Source: Opisthorchis felineus
Taxonomy: Eukaryota > Platyhelminthes > Trematoda > Opisthorchiida > Opisthorchiidae
Direction of reading: 5' to 3'
Assembly (NCBI GenBank): GCA_004794785.1
Contig: SJOL01001577.1
Span: forward strand, 153,258 to 217,257
Length of the DNA: 64,000 bases
In this document: in pieces, positions 11,910 through 23,180 of the stretch
Position numbering within the stretch: the stretch's first letter is position 1
Layout of the letters: each line of letters starts with the position of its first letter
Notes under the pieces: generated by a model
The model's input: the letters and a program-made list of their open reading frames with translations, nothing else
Told to the model about the DNA's origin: nothing
Database searches by the model: none
Program-made: the position numbers and the translations under genes

Positions 11910-13450
11910 CGGACGCTAATGATGATCCAGTCAGTTTTGTAGTTCCTTTCTATGCTTGGCATTGACGGGATCCAGGGAAGCTGCGATGAGTGATTAATTT
12001 CCACAAATTTCACAGATTTCGTCGCCAGAAACTTGCAGTGATGGTTGTCAAGTCAATCCGACATTTTGCCTGGATGAATAGTTGCGCAGTTATTGGGTTT
12101 CATCTGAGTGGTAACTTGAAAATGAGTGAAGCGCACACGCACAAGCGGATGCTTCACGTCAAGCCAATTCGGCTGGGCCAGAGTGTTCAGTGGCCCTGAA
12201 ACGAAGCCGTTTCCCTGGAGAAGAACACCGTCATTTCCACCAGCTGCAGTTTGGAATAAAATTCTCTCACCAAAGGGGAATATCTGGTTTGTCGCTCTGA
12301 GAGAACTATATTAACTTTCCAGGTTAACTTCACTGAAATGGGAGTACTAGTCGTCCATCCCAGTCTAACACGGCAGGCGCCTTGGGTGTACTGGTGTAAG
12401 GAGGAAAGCCCTTCGCTGCAGAATTGTTTATTAGGAAAACGCCAACAACAACAAACTCTCATTTGCACATTGTTTTTAAAAACTGAATATCCGTCTTCTT
12501 GAACTCTCCTGGATATTCATTGACTATCTCACAATTGCAAGCAAAAACTGCAAAGTAGTTCCACAAATTCCGTAGTAAATCCCACCTTCCATTAGATCAA
12601 GTCGAAGTTACGAGAACACACAGACTACTCGCATGCGTCATCAGTAGTATACACCGTTACACTGTTAGGGCTTTTCGTCGTTTACTTATCAGGTTCATGT
12701 TCGATTGACATTTCTGTGATACTGCTTTGTCTAGTCCATAAATATATGGACGCACGAGTTGGTCGGCTGAATGCACATCCCAAGGGAATGATTAGACTGC
12801 AAAACTGCTCTGGATTCAACTGGAGGTGATATCATCGTAACATGCGACCACGGCTAATATTGCGTAGGACTGATGAGCCAGTCGATGCCATAAAATTGAT
12901 ACCGCCTAAGCCAGCTAGTCCTTACCCAACAGTTTAACTGCTGGTCCTGGGAAATGGTAATGTTGAATTTCCTGGAGGCTTCAGGGTTTGACTGGGCGTA
13001 AATCCATTTGGACCGTAAGGACTGGTTCCCAAGTACTCATCAGGAAATTCGTCTGACCGTTCTTCTTCTTCATTTCCCACTTTAAACAATGTTTTACGAA
13101 TTATACTCACGGAATAATTTGGTCTTAGCGGAAGACTTAACTGAATTCCAGCTGATTGTCTTGTTTGTAATATACTTCAACTGAATATACTGCAAAACGA
13201 CCAATTTGTGCTACATACGGATACGCGATATTCGAGATATCGCAGTATATTGTCTGGACGGAACACACTACCCATAAATTTGCTGCAAACTCGTTGACAT
13301 CTCACGACCGGTTTCTTTTATCTTCTAAACAAAGTTTCTATAATGGAAGTATGTGATAGTCCCCTCCCCCCGTTGTGATGAAGTCTGCATTGCGTGAGCC
13401 CACGCGTTATCGTCCACTCTCTGTAAGGTCCAGTCCACTACTCACACAGG
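11910..13450. repeat. copy-1-specific insertion-like segment
   Basis: Collinearity with copy 2 stops at CTGCTCATGT (11,908; partner near 38,690) and resumes at about 13,450 (partner near 39,830). Between these points copy 1 has about 1.5 kb that is unrelated to the retroelement remnant filling the same gap in copy 2. It contains an inverted copy, at 12,340-12,690, of a repeat found at 20,470-20,800. The same spot in the unit has therefore received or lost different sequence in the two copies. Confidence 0.55.
12340..12690 (-). repeat. dispersed repeat, inverted relative to 20.5 kb
   Basis: The reverse complement of this stretch aligns with 20,470-20,800. Shared words in order are GTAACGG, ATACTACTGATGA-GCAT, CGAGTAGTCTGTG, TTACGGAA-TTGTGGAACT, GCAG-GAAGGGCTT and a CACCA block. 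Identity is roughly 70-75%, so the family is old. No terminal repeats or coding sequence were identified. An open frame of 93 codons on the minus strand (12,187-12,468) overlaps it but is not supported by the partner copy. Confidence 0.6.
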
Positions 13451-15660
13451 TTCACGGCCAAAATGCTGGTGCTCTCCATCACATGCACCCAGTCACACCG
13501 CAGCTCACTACTTGGTCTTTGACTCTGCAAAGGAAACTTGCCTGAGCGTTCCAACTGATCGTTTGCTGCTCATGTATGGGTTTACTGTCAGTGCGCTTGT
13601 AGGGAATAAACAGTCGATGATGCCATTTTCCGCTTCAGTGTCTGCTCAATTTCGCAGGTTGGCGCTAGTCTACTGGTGGACCAAGAATATCTGGTAGTAT
13701 TATTTATCTAATATATATTATATTTTAAATTGTCTTATTGTACATGGTAAAGGAAAAGCGCTTTTCTATTCTAATCAGGCTGCATTCCATAAGATAAATC
13801 AGTTTGTTTGGTATAGATATTCAGTAATACATAAGCACTTTAGAAATAGACCAACTGAAACAGCGCACACGAGGAAGCTAATCAGAAAAGAAAACCAGTG
13901 AGATCAAACGGACTCTAGTGTAGTAAATTTCAACTAGTGAAAACTACTTGCTAGCTCTAATCAGCCATTGTGTTCGTGTCTCCGTGAGTGCTCACTTTTT
14001 TCAAACAATGTGCTCCACCAGGATAGTTGACTTCCACAAAGTGAAAAAAGCTGGCATCGGATTCTGGTAGTTCACACACCCTCTGCTTCATATGCCCCTT
14101 GGGTTTGTGTGAACTTGTGTGCTACAACCGAGGATGGATGAGGAATTAGAGACCGAATGGAAAAAATTCAGATAGTGTCGTATCAGGCTGGAACAGACGC
14201 CAGTTGTGCCGCTTTATCAGATTTCTTGGTTTGGCCGTTACAAATAAACAAAAGTCACATAATCAGCCTCGTGGGGGAACTTAGTACTATCACCACTACT
14301 GTTGCTGTAAAACGTGCTAGTAATATCTTTTCAAGGCAGTTTACAGCGCCGCCCCCGCATCTAATCGACGGTTGTTTTAATAATTAATGAGCCGTTTAAC
14401 TGTGCCTGCGCACTCATGTTAACTACTTAAATGACGTCGGGAGATCCGCCGGAGCAAGCCTAAAAATGTTGACTTACTGAACCTCCGTGCAGATGAAGGT
14501 TTCGTTCTTGTGTCCGGCTGATCAAAACTGCTCTGTTCTTGTTTTACAGTAGTCAGCTACACATCCAAGGTCTTCCAGGCTTTCAGGACTACTAATCGAC
14601 TGTGGTTCTTTAGAGCGCAAATTCAAAGGGGCGTGGTGTGGGTTCGGTCATTGATCCTGCCGCACCGAGAATCAACTGAGACTTGTGATTTCACTGGGTA
14701 TTTGTTCGCGCTGGTACTTTGTTCGCACATAATGTTTATCTGTTAAATATCCTTATTCATCTGGAGCCAGTTCATACAGTCCTCAAGTTAAGACGTAATA
14801 CACTACTCACAAAGTTGCTGAAAGCCCATTGACAGCCCATAGCCGGCTTAATGGGGCTCATCAGGTAGGCGCAGTCCCCGAGTTTCCGTCAACCTTATGT
14901 TCTACTTGAACCCAAATTGCACGAAATTAGCGAAATACACTCATTTGCTTATCAATTTGGCTTTGACGGGAGACTCATCTGGAACCCAGCTGAATCTCTC
15001 GCTTATGACGTTTTAAGCAACTGAATGCACTGCACCAGGCCGCCTCATGTTTCAGTTGACCCGATATTCGAGAGATTCAGCTGGGCTCCAGGTGAGTCTC
15101 CCGTCAAAACCAAATTGGTATGTAAATGAGTGTACTTCACCAGTCTTCGATTTCGTCGTGACTGGATCCCCTGAGCGTAAGTGAATCAAGTGAACCAGAC
15201 TGATACTTTGTACATTATCACGGGTCAGTTAAATTGCGGCAGTATGAGAAAATGCGGTATCTGAGACAGGATAGCTGCATCCTTTTTAGGTCGCTTGTCG
15301 AATTGGACGAAAGTAAGTTTCGATCGTGCGCAACGGTGCGTCCAAATTTAATTATGGGAATTTACCTCCACGCCAATCTGCAAACAAAATGTGGAATATA
15401 GGATCGCGCCATCTCATGTGCAACGGTCAAAGGACTGCGCAGACAGCGGCGTTTCTGGTTTACCGTGATGATTATTCACATAGAACATTCGATGCACTCA
15501 ATGCTTTGCAAAACAAGATTTGAATCACGAACCTTGAACTTGTACTTTAAATCTACTTCAAATTTACTGAACAGTATAGAGCATTGTAAAATGTGCATAC
15601 GCACACAAGTTCACAGAATGGTTGAATTTACAGCCAAATTGACCGACGCGTGAAGAGAAT
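13450..15660. repeat. large repeat unit, copy 1, middle part
   Basis: This part aligns with 39,830-41,470 at about 80-85%, starting at the shared GTCACACCGC (13,493 and 39,871). From about 14,720 it also has a third relative at 54,280 onward. It contains the MITE-like inverted repeat at 14,930-15,140. No coding sequence was recognised. Confidence 0.75.
14930..15140. repeat. MITE-like inverted repeat, copy 1
   Basis: Arms at about 14,930-15,001 and 15,069-15,140 are reverse complements at about 90%, each near 71 bp, around a 67-bp loop. The outer ends read CGAAATACACTCATTTGC and its complement, and the inner ends meet at GAATCTCTCG. The paired element in copy 2 is at 41,149-41,358. A solo arm at 1,060-1,130 and an end fragment near 41,515-41,545 show dispersal. 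No transposase is nearby. Confidence 0.75.
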
Positions 15661-16900
15661 TTCAAATACAAATGAGACAATTCAACCACACTGAATAAGA
15701 CGATCGTTGAAGTGTCTCGTCAGAGCCCTAACACCATTTACTGCGAGTATTTTCGGCCAATCCCTAGCAAAATGGGCTCCAGAAAACACTACCATCTTAT
15801 CACGTAGACGCGGTCTGTGGCCTCTACAAAATGTCATGAAAATTTTTGCGGTTCGTTTAAAATTCGGCACACTCGCGGTAGTTAAATTTCATAATGAAAT
15901 AAACGAAGACCACAGGACCCTGCACTTTCGGACCGGCAGACTGACTATGGCTACGATATCAGGTGGAAATTTTGCGACAAAATCAAATAATCCAATATTG
16001 AAAGGTAGAATGCACATGCACTCCTTCCAACTCTTTTCATCTCATCCAATCATAAACAGCTAAGTGTCAGAAATGCACACTCAAACAGGAAACCTGACTT
16101 TTCTATTCAACTAGATTCACCCAATTCAAGAGAGGCCTGATGATTCATGTACGACAGAGGTGTGTTGGGCCTTTGAAAGCCCACAAGTAACCCTCTTCGA
16201 CAAGAGAGTTGTGTTCACAGGGGTAGCGTGGATAGAACCAACAAATAGCTTCACACAGATGGGACCGCCTCTTCTTTACCGACTTGAACAGTGATCTCAA
16301 ACTGGGTTCCCTTGTTTTTGTTCTCCCGATCATCAGGGTCCTGACACGGGGTCTACACGCTGGATGAAATAATGCAGACCAAGCCTCTCCGTCCCACAAC
16401 GTTATCAGTAAGCCTGCATCTCTCGGTTTCGTGGTGGTCTAATTATAGCGATGTGAATTTTCAGAAATTTGTTGGGTGTCAGGTAACGGTCTCCTCACTA
16501 ATGACAAAAATGCCCATGCCCTTCACTGTTCAACAAATATGGTGGGACAACATTAAGTTGAGAACGAAAACTTGAATCCAGATATTTTCGATTCAATGGA
16601 ATATAGGACTCGTAAAATTGAGTTGGAATCCGAAAAAACCCAAACGGTTTGACCTCAAACAGTTTGTCTTCAACTTTGTTCTCGGATGACAACCGTCCGC
16701 ACGATAGACAACAAGTTAGGGCGAATGGCATGGAAAGTTCCTCATAAGAATTAACTGGTTGGGCCCTCTAAAACTGAAGTCAATTTACAAGCTTGCATCA
16801 AAGTGAAAAAGCCAATGTAACGCAAAGCGCAGCAAATGGTTCACTTGATGGAGCAGCTCGTTGAATTTTGTATGTACAAGCTTTTTGTATATAAGACGGG
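15540..16900. repeat. large repeat unit segment shared with copy 3
   Basis: This segment aligns in order with 54,930-56,660, while copy 2 holds different sequence (41,470-42,120) at the corresponding place. In copy 3 the first part is present twice in tandem. A 118-codon plus-strand frame at 15,707-16,063 is not kept open in the related copies, so I treat it as chance. Confidence 0.65.
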
Positions 16901-16949
16901 AACTCAAATACTTTGACACAAACGAATATCTTTGAAACGCATGACGTCC

Positions 16950-19800
16950 TTACTCTGTAAGCTTTAATGAATTCGTCGCATGCAGTACAATGTGGCCCAT
17001 CATTTACGTCAGAAATTAACACCAGGAGAATTTAGAAGAAAACTGACACATTAAATGAGAGATTGTGAAATTCAAAACAGGAGTTGACGAACACCAGCGA
17101 CTTCGCAATCTCATCTTTGGATCGATACAGATCAAGGGCTTATAAAATCAAAGGGGAGCAATACAAACAAGCAAATTAAAGATAAAGCAGAGTTAAAGTG
17201 AGAGTTTAAGAGCTGTTTACGTCGCAATCAACTGGCCTATGTGGCGAGCTGTCACTGAGCAGACCATGGAAGACTGAGTGAGCCTACACACGCATAAAGT
17301 TGTGTTGCTTGGGCGAATCAAAAATGCCACAGCTGTGGGCAGAACGAGCATCTTGATAAGAGGTCTTGAATACCGAGTGAGCAATCTAGACTCAGAGAAG
17401 TCACTCCGACAAAGACAGAATCCGATAGGCAAAGAACAAGATACTGAACAGCCTGTACAGAATGATAGATGTCGGTAAGATTGCTCAGGCTAAATTTGCA
17501 AACACCAGAACCAGAGGTTGTGTTATTTCGAAGCTCTATGGATTACCTAAAATCCAGAGACGAGATCACCAGCTTAGACCGATCCGTCTTAAATGGTAAA
17601 CGGAAATACTTGAACCAGTTCATCGTAGAATTTAGCAGTGCAGCCTTGAAGACACAAACATCGGACTGCGTGCAACGACTTCGGCAGTAACATGAACATC
17701 ACTAAAGCTACGACATTCAGTTGGTAGCAGCCATGTCAAACTACTGCTAACATTTCCGTGACATTCCCCTAATCGCGTGACATCGTAGAAACTCACTTGG
17801 TTCGTCCATCAACCCCATAGACTGATTGTACATGAAGTGAAATTTGTCGTACTCGTCATGTCTTGTTTACTGGTGCTTTGCTATTCACGGCAATGAATTT
17901 ACATGCCCAAGCTGTGGTGTCACAAGACCTTGAGATGAATCTTACACCTACATCTTATGATTATACAAGGTAGATATACACAGGCAACCGTAACTCGGAT
18001 ACGCACTGGCCGAGAGTCCCACTGACACGTATACTGTTCGTGAACTGTCTAAGAATTCACACGTCAGCTGATCGCCTGCTTTGATCGGTTGGTGTGAACT
18101 GGTTCAGCTTGCAACGAACAAAATGGTGGGATGCACAATGAAGAAGTCTCAAACAAGTGAATGATCTGTCTTAAAAACATATTGTGTGCATGCACTAACT
18201 AATCGCCCGCATTGCAATGACTGGGTCGCCACAAAGCTGGAAGGCGCAGGCAGCCTACACGTTTGTTGTGTTGTGCAACACGTACTTGGAGCCATCTGCA
18301 CGTGGTCATCCGACATCCAAAACAAATCACATCTGACAGTAAACCTCCTCTCTCTTCCAACTAGTAGCCTCATTAATCCTCATATACATGCTCGTCAAGA
18401 AAGGTAGAATTCGAATAATTGAAGATAACTTGACTTTACGAGAATTAGAATGACTTTTGCTGAAAATTACAGTCTTGAACGTCAGGGTTGCCAAGCTTTG
18501 AGTCCCGTTTTAAGGTTGATTTCTGATATCGTCATTCCATACCAATAAGTGACAATTTGTGCAAGACGTTGAAGTTACCGAGTTGAGTCCATGCTGGTAT
18601 CAGGGCGATCATTGCACCTTTTGGTTGCATTCTGATCAATTTTTCATAATTAATGCCTATAAACGAGTCCGAACTAATGTAATGAATGCACTACCTTAAC
18701 AATAGCTCAGCTAGAGAACGCATGCTAGAACTGACCCCTCCATCACTGAATCCACATCACGTGGTAACAGGTGGAATTTTCGCTCTTCTTGTTAATAATC
18801 CTCCCTATGATCTAATTACGGGGTATAGGCTGTATGACGAGATGATCTTAATGAAAGTTTATTGTTTTATGGTTTCGTGCAAATCCTTGACAACAGGTTT
18901 CATGCAGTTCGTTTGAATTTCTGATGCTTATGTGGCTTCCGACTTAACAAACTCAAGCGTTTACCAAGTATTCTTCGAGAATTTAGTGATCGCTGCGGTT
19001 TACCAAGTCCTGGATCTTCATGTGCTGCACATTGTACTATTCAGTAACAAGGTGGAAAACTCTGTCTGTCCATCAGGACTTCGGGGACCGGTTCTAAATA
19101 GACGTTGGTACTTTTACTTGCAAACCCTGCTGAATTCGAGATTTCCCGCATGTGGATTTTACACTACTCACAAGATGTGAGTAGCCAGCCGAATGGATGT
19201 GCTTTTCTCTGCCGGCCATTCGTTGTCTATTCTGGCAGTTTCCTACAACGCTCACTTTTGGCTTACTCGTCTGGTGCACGAGACACACGGCGGTTTCTCC
19301 TTAGGATATCTCGCTAGAAAATAAAATTACTCAGATTTATTTTTGCGTTGAACTAATTGCAATCATCTTTCCTCTTTCGACGTCATGATTGCGCTTCAAA
19401 TGGTGGAAAACAATTAGAGGTTTCTCTTCGATTTCTCGTGCCAACGGAATTACTGACCCAAATATTATCGTTCAAATTATTTCGGTGTTGAACTGTGACT
19501 CTGCCGTAGGCCACTTGTAGATCTTGATTTTAGGACTCTTTAAATGAACATACTGGACAGGAGCCTATCAGTTTCTATGGCATTCTGAAGTGCATCTCAG
19601 GTATAAGCATAAGGTGGTTGGAAACTCTGGACAGGTGTCCACGGGTTAATTATTACTAATGCTGCTGCAATTATTAACGAGGTTCTAATATGGATTTCAT
19701 CTGAGTCCCCTGTGTCCACCAGCTGCACTTGAAAATGAGCGTTTACCGCAACACACTACATGGCATAAAAGTGCAGAAATTGGTAATTTGTTGGAATATT
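16950..19800. other. unassigned intergenic region
   Basis: I recognise no gene, RNA or repeat family in this stretch. All frames are under 80 codons. I could not align it clearly to either other unit, so it may be an insertion in copy 1 or sequence lost from copies 2 and 3. Confidence 0.35.
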
Positions 19801-19817
19801 GGTAGCTCGGGTGCATT

Positions 19818-20027
19818 AGTTGGTAATTGGTCAGGTGGCTGTTGATCTGTTCGCCGAGCTTGGCAATTGATTTGCAAACGTTTCGTCACCATTCGAGGAG
19901 ACATCTTCAGTGCGCTGTTGGGTGGGTCAGCGCACTGAAGATGTCTCCTCGAATGGTGACGAAACGTTCGCAAATCAATTGCCAAGCTCGGCGAACAGAT
20001 CAACAGCCACCTGATCAATTACCAACT
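19818..20027. repeat. near-perfect palindrome with 100-bp arms
   Basis: Left arm 19,818-19,917 and right arm 19,928-20,027 are reverse complements with only about two or three mismatches seen, separated by the 10-bp spacer TTGGGTGGGT. Each arm is one copy of the GACGAAACG repeat also found singly at 6,232-6,345 and 33,340-33,440. In the right arm, CTGAAGA (19,935-19,941), a hairpin GTCTCC/GGTGAC and GAAACG (from 19,961) follow each other as in a hammerhead ribozyme core. Two head-to-head copies of an element end would make this shape. Confidence 0.85.
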
Positions 20028-20469
20028 AGTGCAGAAATTGCCATTTCAACAACCTCACCGTCCCTCTGCAATTCAGCAACGCAGGAATGTATTGACAAAC
20101 TGGGATTTACACTAGACCTATCGCGTGAATTTGCTGCGGAAGAGATCAAATTTTGTGTGTAGGTTACCTTCATTCCCAGACCCCACTTATCCGTGGAAAG
20201 GATGACGATCCCGACTGACACCAGGAGATGTTATGGACGAGTAAACATCTATGATTGGCGCACTAATAAACCTTTAGAATGCAACTGTTAGTTTCCAAGT
20301 GTGTTAGGACATTCATTTCTAAGTGAAAACCTACTCATTTGCACATGAAGACAGAAGTCGACAAAGATTTTGCTGCGATATCTATTTGTTAGATACCCCA
20401 GTAGTTCTCACAAGCCGATACTCGTTGTTTCGTTGGAGTGTCCGAATATTCGCATTTTGACTCCTCAAA

Positions 20470-20800
20470 GGTATACCATTGTAACGGCGGATACTACTGA
20501 TGAGGCATACGAGTAGTCTGTGGTCTTTCAGAAGATCCGCCCCACGTCTAATCGTGCATGAAGTTTATTACGGAACTTGTGGAACTGCTTTGCAGTGCTC
20601 GTTCACAATTGCTTGATAGTTGCATGAAAGTTGCAGGAGACGCGGGAGGAAGTCCAGTTTTTAAAAACTGTATGCATATGAGACGTTTACTTTCCTGTTC
20701 AATAGTTTGTAACTGCTTATTTAGTGTTTGTCAATAAACGACTTCGCAGAGAAGGGCTTCCCTACTTTCACCAAGTCCTTCATCAGCGGCTACCTAATGA
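20470..20800 (+). repeat. dispersed repeat, partner of the 12.3 kb copy
   Basis: This is the forward-oriented relative of 12,340-12,690, at roughly 70-75% identity by eye. It lies outside any recognised gene, about 1.4 kb upstream of the first exon of zinc-finger gene A. Function and class are unknown. Confidence 0.6.
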
Positions 20801-20964
20801 TCTGATGCTGGAAGTTAGTCATCTTCATTAAAACTTTGATTTTGGGGGATGCAACGCTCATGGGGACAATACGTTTAGGTGTATTTATGTCGATTGTTCA
20901 TAAACTGGAATAAAAATCCAAACGATGCTTGTCTGAGTTTGAAACTGTCTCCTAAGATAAAAAT

Positions 20965-21130
20965 ATGGGGAAGTTCCCTACAACACGCGAGGCAACCCCA
21001 GCCTTTACTGCGATGCCCAAACTAGAGTCGAACCAAACAACGAGTTGGAGGGGTGGAGCCGGACACATAAAGAAAGCAATCGTAGTAAGACAGGGAATGG
21101 GGATAGGTGGAATTCGCTTTAGTAGGTGTT
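20965..21130 (+). repeat. local repeat pair, first member
   Basis: About 165 bp match 23,010-23,175 at about 80%. When translated, both give similar words such as TTSWRGGAGH and AIVVR. The two members flank exons 1 and 2 of gene A on the same strand. Differences are not obviously synonymous, and I do not recognise a protein family. A repeat is the safer call. Confidence 0.5.
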
Positions 21131-22060
21131 CATTGAAGCAACGAAAAATTATAGAGATCGGCGTTCCGAAGCCGTCTGTAATTTTTCTCGAGCGTTTCAT
21201 GAGAACTCAAGCAGAAGAATAATCTGAGGAAAGGGCTAATAAATGGAATTAGGCCACCTAATGCATTCTAGTTTGTGAAAAATCTAAGCGTATCCACTTA
21301 GAGGGAAATAGGTTTAAAAGTGACGCCCTCCGTACACTGCAAATAAGACTGCGCTAACACATTTTCGAAATCCGAACTGTATCACACATTAAATGATACA
21401 GAGAGAAGGTCAAGAGAATACGGGGAAAAATAGTCCCTAATCGTCCAGGCCACATTCACCGCGGCACCGAGAAAAACATTCCTTAAAATTCCTTCGATTT
21501 TCTCTTAGATTTTATTCATCTCACACTCATAATGACAGTTGTATGAAGAGTTCTTTGGAGCAGCCTTTTCTGGATAATACGATACTTGTTGGATTAGATA
21601 TCAGCGCCGTAAACACAGATTTCTCAAGCATGACCAGTCTGTTTACTAACAAACAAAGGTTTGCACTAAGCGTTTAGTGCAGGCAAAGCCGTATCAGAAG
21701 AGACTACTGACAAAACGTCAACCATCAGATGACTCGCTTTGATCTTTCTAAAAGCCAAGGCAATTACAAATGCCCTCAACCGTGAATTCAGTCGAAGTGT
21801 TTAACTAGAGATTTCCTCCTACTGAAACACTACTAATATTCCTCTTCGCTGGAGTCCGTCATCAGTGCACCACATCCCACATAACCGCAAGGTGTGACTA
21901 GAACACGCAGCGTTACAGCTGAGAGTTAAACGGTCTTCAAGTGTTCACGAAAGGATTGCGATTCATATTAAGAAGCTTGCAGCTCTCACTTTGAGCGAGA
22001 AAAAGATGACTTACTACTCCTAGTTTGGCATTCATCCAATTCACAATCCCCACAGGACAG

Positions 22061-22068
22061 CCAATCAG
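22061..22068 (+). promoter_or_regulatory. CCAAT box upstream of gene A
   Basis: CCAATCAG lies exactly 128 bp before the exon 1 ATG. The same word at the same 128-bp distance precedes genes B and C although A and B are strongly diverged. This is the classic NF-Y type motif. Conservation of both motif and spacing makes it a plausible core promoter element. Confidence 0.5.
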
Positions 22069-22188
22069 GCTCCTGCCTTAATTAGGATTCTTTCAACGAA
22101 TACTCACAGTTTACACAACCTTATTAAGAAAGTACGCCACAAAGCAGTTGACGGACGGCATCGCCATTTGAGCCAACTTTTGATGAAC

Positions 22189-22264
22189 ATGAGAACACTG
22201 GGTTCACTAGCATTTGCAGTAAAAGTATTGTGCTTCGCAAATTTCGCATCGGCGCAAGATGACC
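22189..22264 (+). CDS. zinc-finger gene A, exon 1 (signal peptide)
   Basis: The exon encodes 25 residues plus one base, starting MRTLGSLAFAV. It has a short basic n-region, a hydrophobic core and a small-residue ASA-QDD end typical of signal peptidase cleavage. It ends at a GTGAGT donor (22,265). A second in-frame ATG lies two codons upstream at 22,183. Genes B and C have the same length, the same start, an AxA-like cleavage site (ALA) and the same donor, with no indel against A despite about nine codon changes. The exon leaves one base, which matches the micro-exon at 22,764. Use of this exon with the downstream zinc fingers is inferred from phase and order, not shown by transcripts. Confidence 0.65.
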
Positions 22265-22763
22265 GTGAGTTTCCGTGAATTTTTCAACATACCATACAGA
22301 CGAAATCTTTGTACACTGGACTATCGAGGTTAGGGGCTTGTCCATACGCTGTCCTCAGTGGAAGTAGCATTTTCGAAATATTAGTTAAACAACATATTGA
22401 CTAGTATATATAAGTTTTCACGATGACACAGAGATGCCGGTATTTAATTTTAGTTTATAATCAACTTTTGTGATGTTAACGGTAGTAAGGTTGATGATCG
22501 TCACGCTGAACATGGCAATGACAACCAGAGCGGTGATAATGATGATGATGATCATCATCTTTTCGATCGCGATGATCAGAGGAAGGGGGCGAGAACTCTT
22601 CAGCCACATATAAGGGTATTGACAAGCTCAGTTCTTATGGGATTACCTCATGTGGGCCGTTTCGAGGGTAGCGCGTGATCAACGATATATTGTTTCGATA
22701 GTTTCATCAACTTTGGTAACTCGCCCTTGAACTACAGATGCATTTCTCTTTATTCCCACACAG

Positions 22764-22805
22764 TTTGGCAGCTGGACAACTTATCATCGATACATGCCCC
22801 AGTAT
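22764..22805 (+). CDS. zinc-finger gene A, exon 2 (42-nt micro-exon)
   Basis: A pyrimidine-rich acceptor (TTTCTCTTTATTCCCACACAG) is followed by 42 nt and a consensus GTAAGT donor. Joined to the single base left by exon 1, it reads through as 14 codons (LWQLDNLSSIHAPV) and leaves one base. Its length is a multiple of three, so it could be skipped without a frameshift, as in flatworm micro-exon genes. B and C have the same 42-nt exon, with both splice sites intact and an open reading phase. Confidence 0.65.
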
Positions 22806-23009
22806 GTAAGTCAAACTATACATCAAATACCGTGGATATTAGCCCATTATTATGTGTAAGAATATATTGCGCCTGCCTCATTCTCTTGATACCAATTGAT
22901 TTACATCCAAGAACTACAACCCACTTATTCAAACAGTTCGTCCATCCGTCAGTAGATCACTTCATTTCCCTTGGTATTTTGAGACAGTCAGGATAGTCAT
23001 TGTGTCGTT

Positions 23010-23180
23010 AAAGTGGGGAAGCCCTCTACAATACACGAGGCAACGCAAAGTTATACTGCCGTGCCGAAATTAGATTGGATCCAAACAACAAGCTGGAGGG
23101 GCGGAGCTGGACACGATAAGAGAGCGATCGTAGTAAGAAAGGGAGTGGGGATAACTGAAATTTGCTTCTATGCAGACGGT
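23010..23180 (+). repeat. local repeat pair, second member
   Basis: This is the partner of 20,965-21,130. It lies inside the predicted second intron of gene A. Genes B and C do not show an obvious counterpart in their second introns, so it may be a local duplication private to copy 1. Confidence 0.5.

Noticed and set aside
15707..16063. 118-codon plus-strand frame
   Set aside because: The aligned sequences in unit 3 do not keep the frame. It is repeat-unit sequence.
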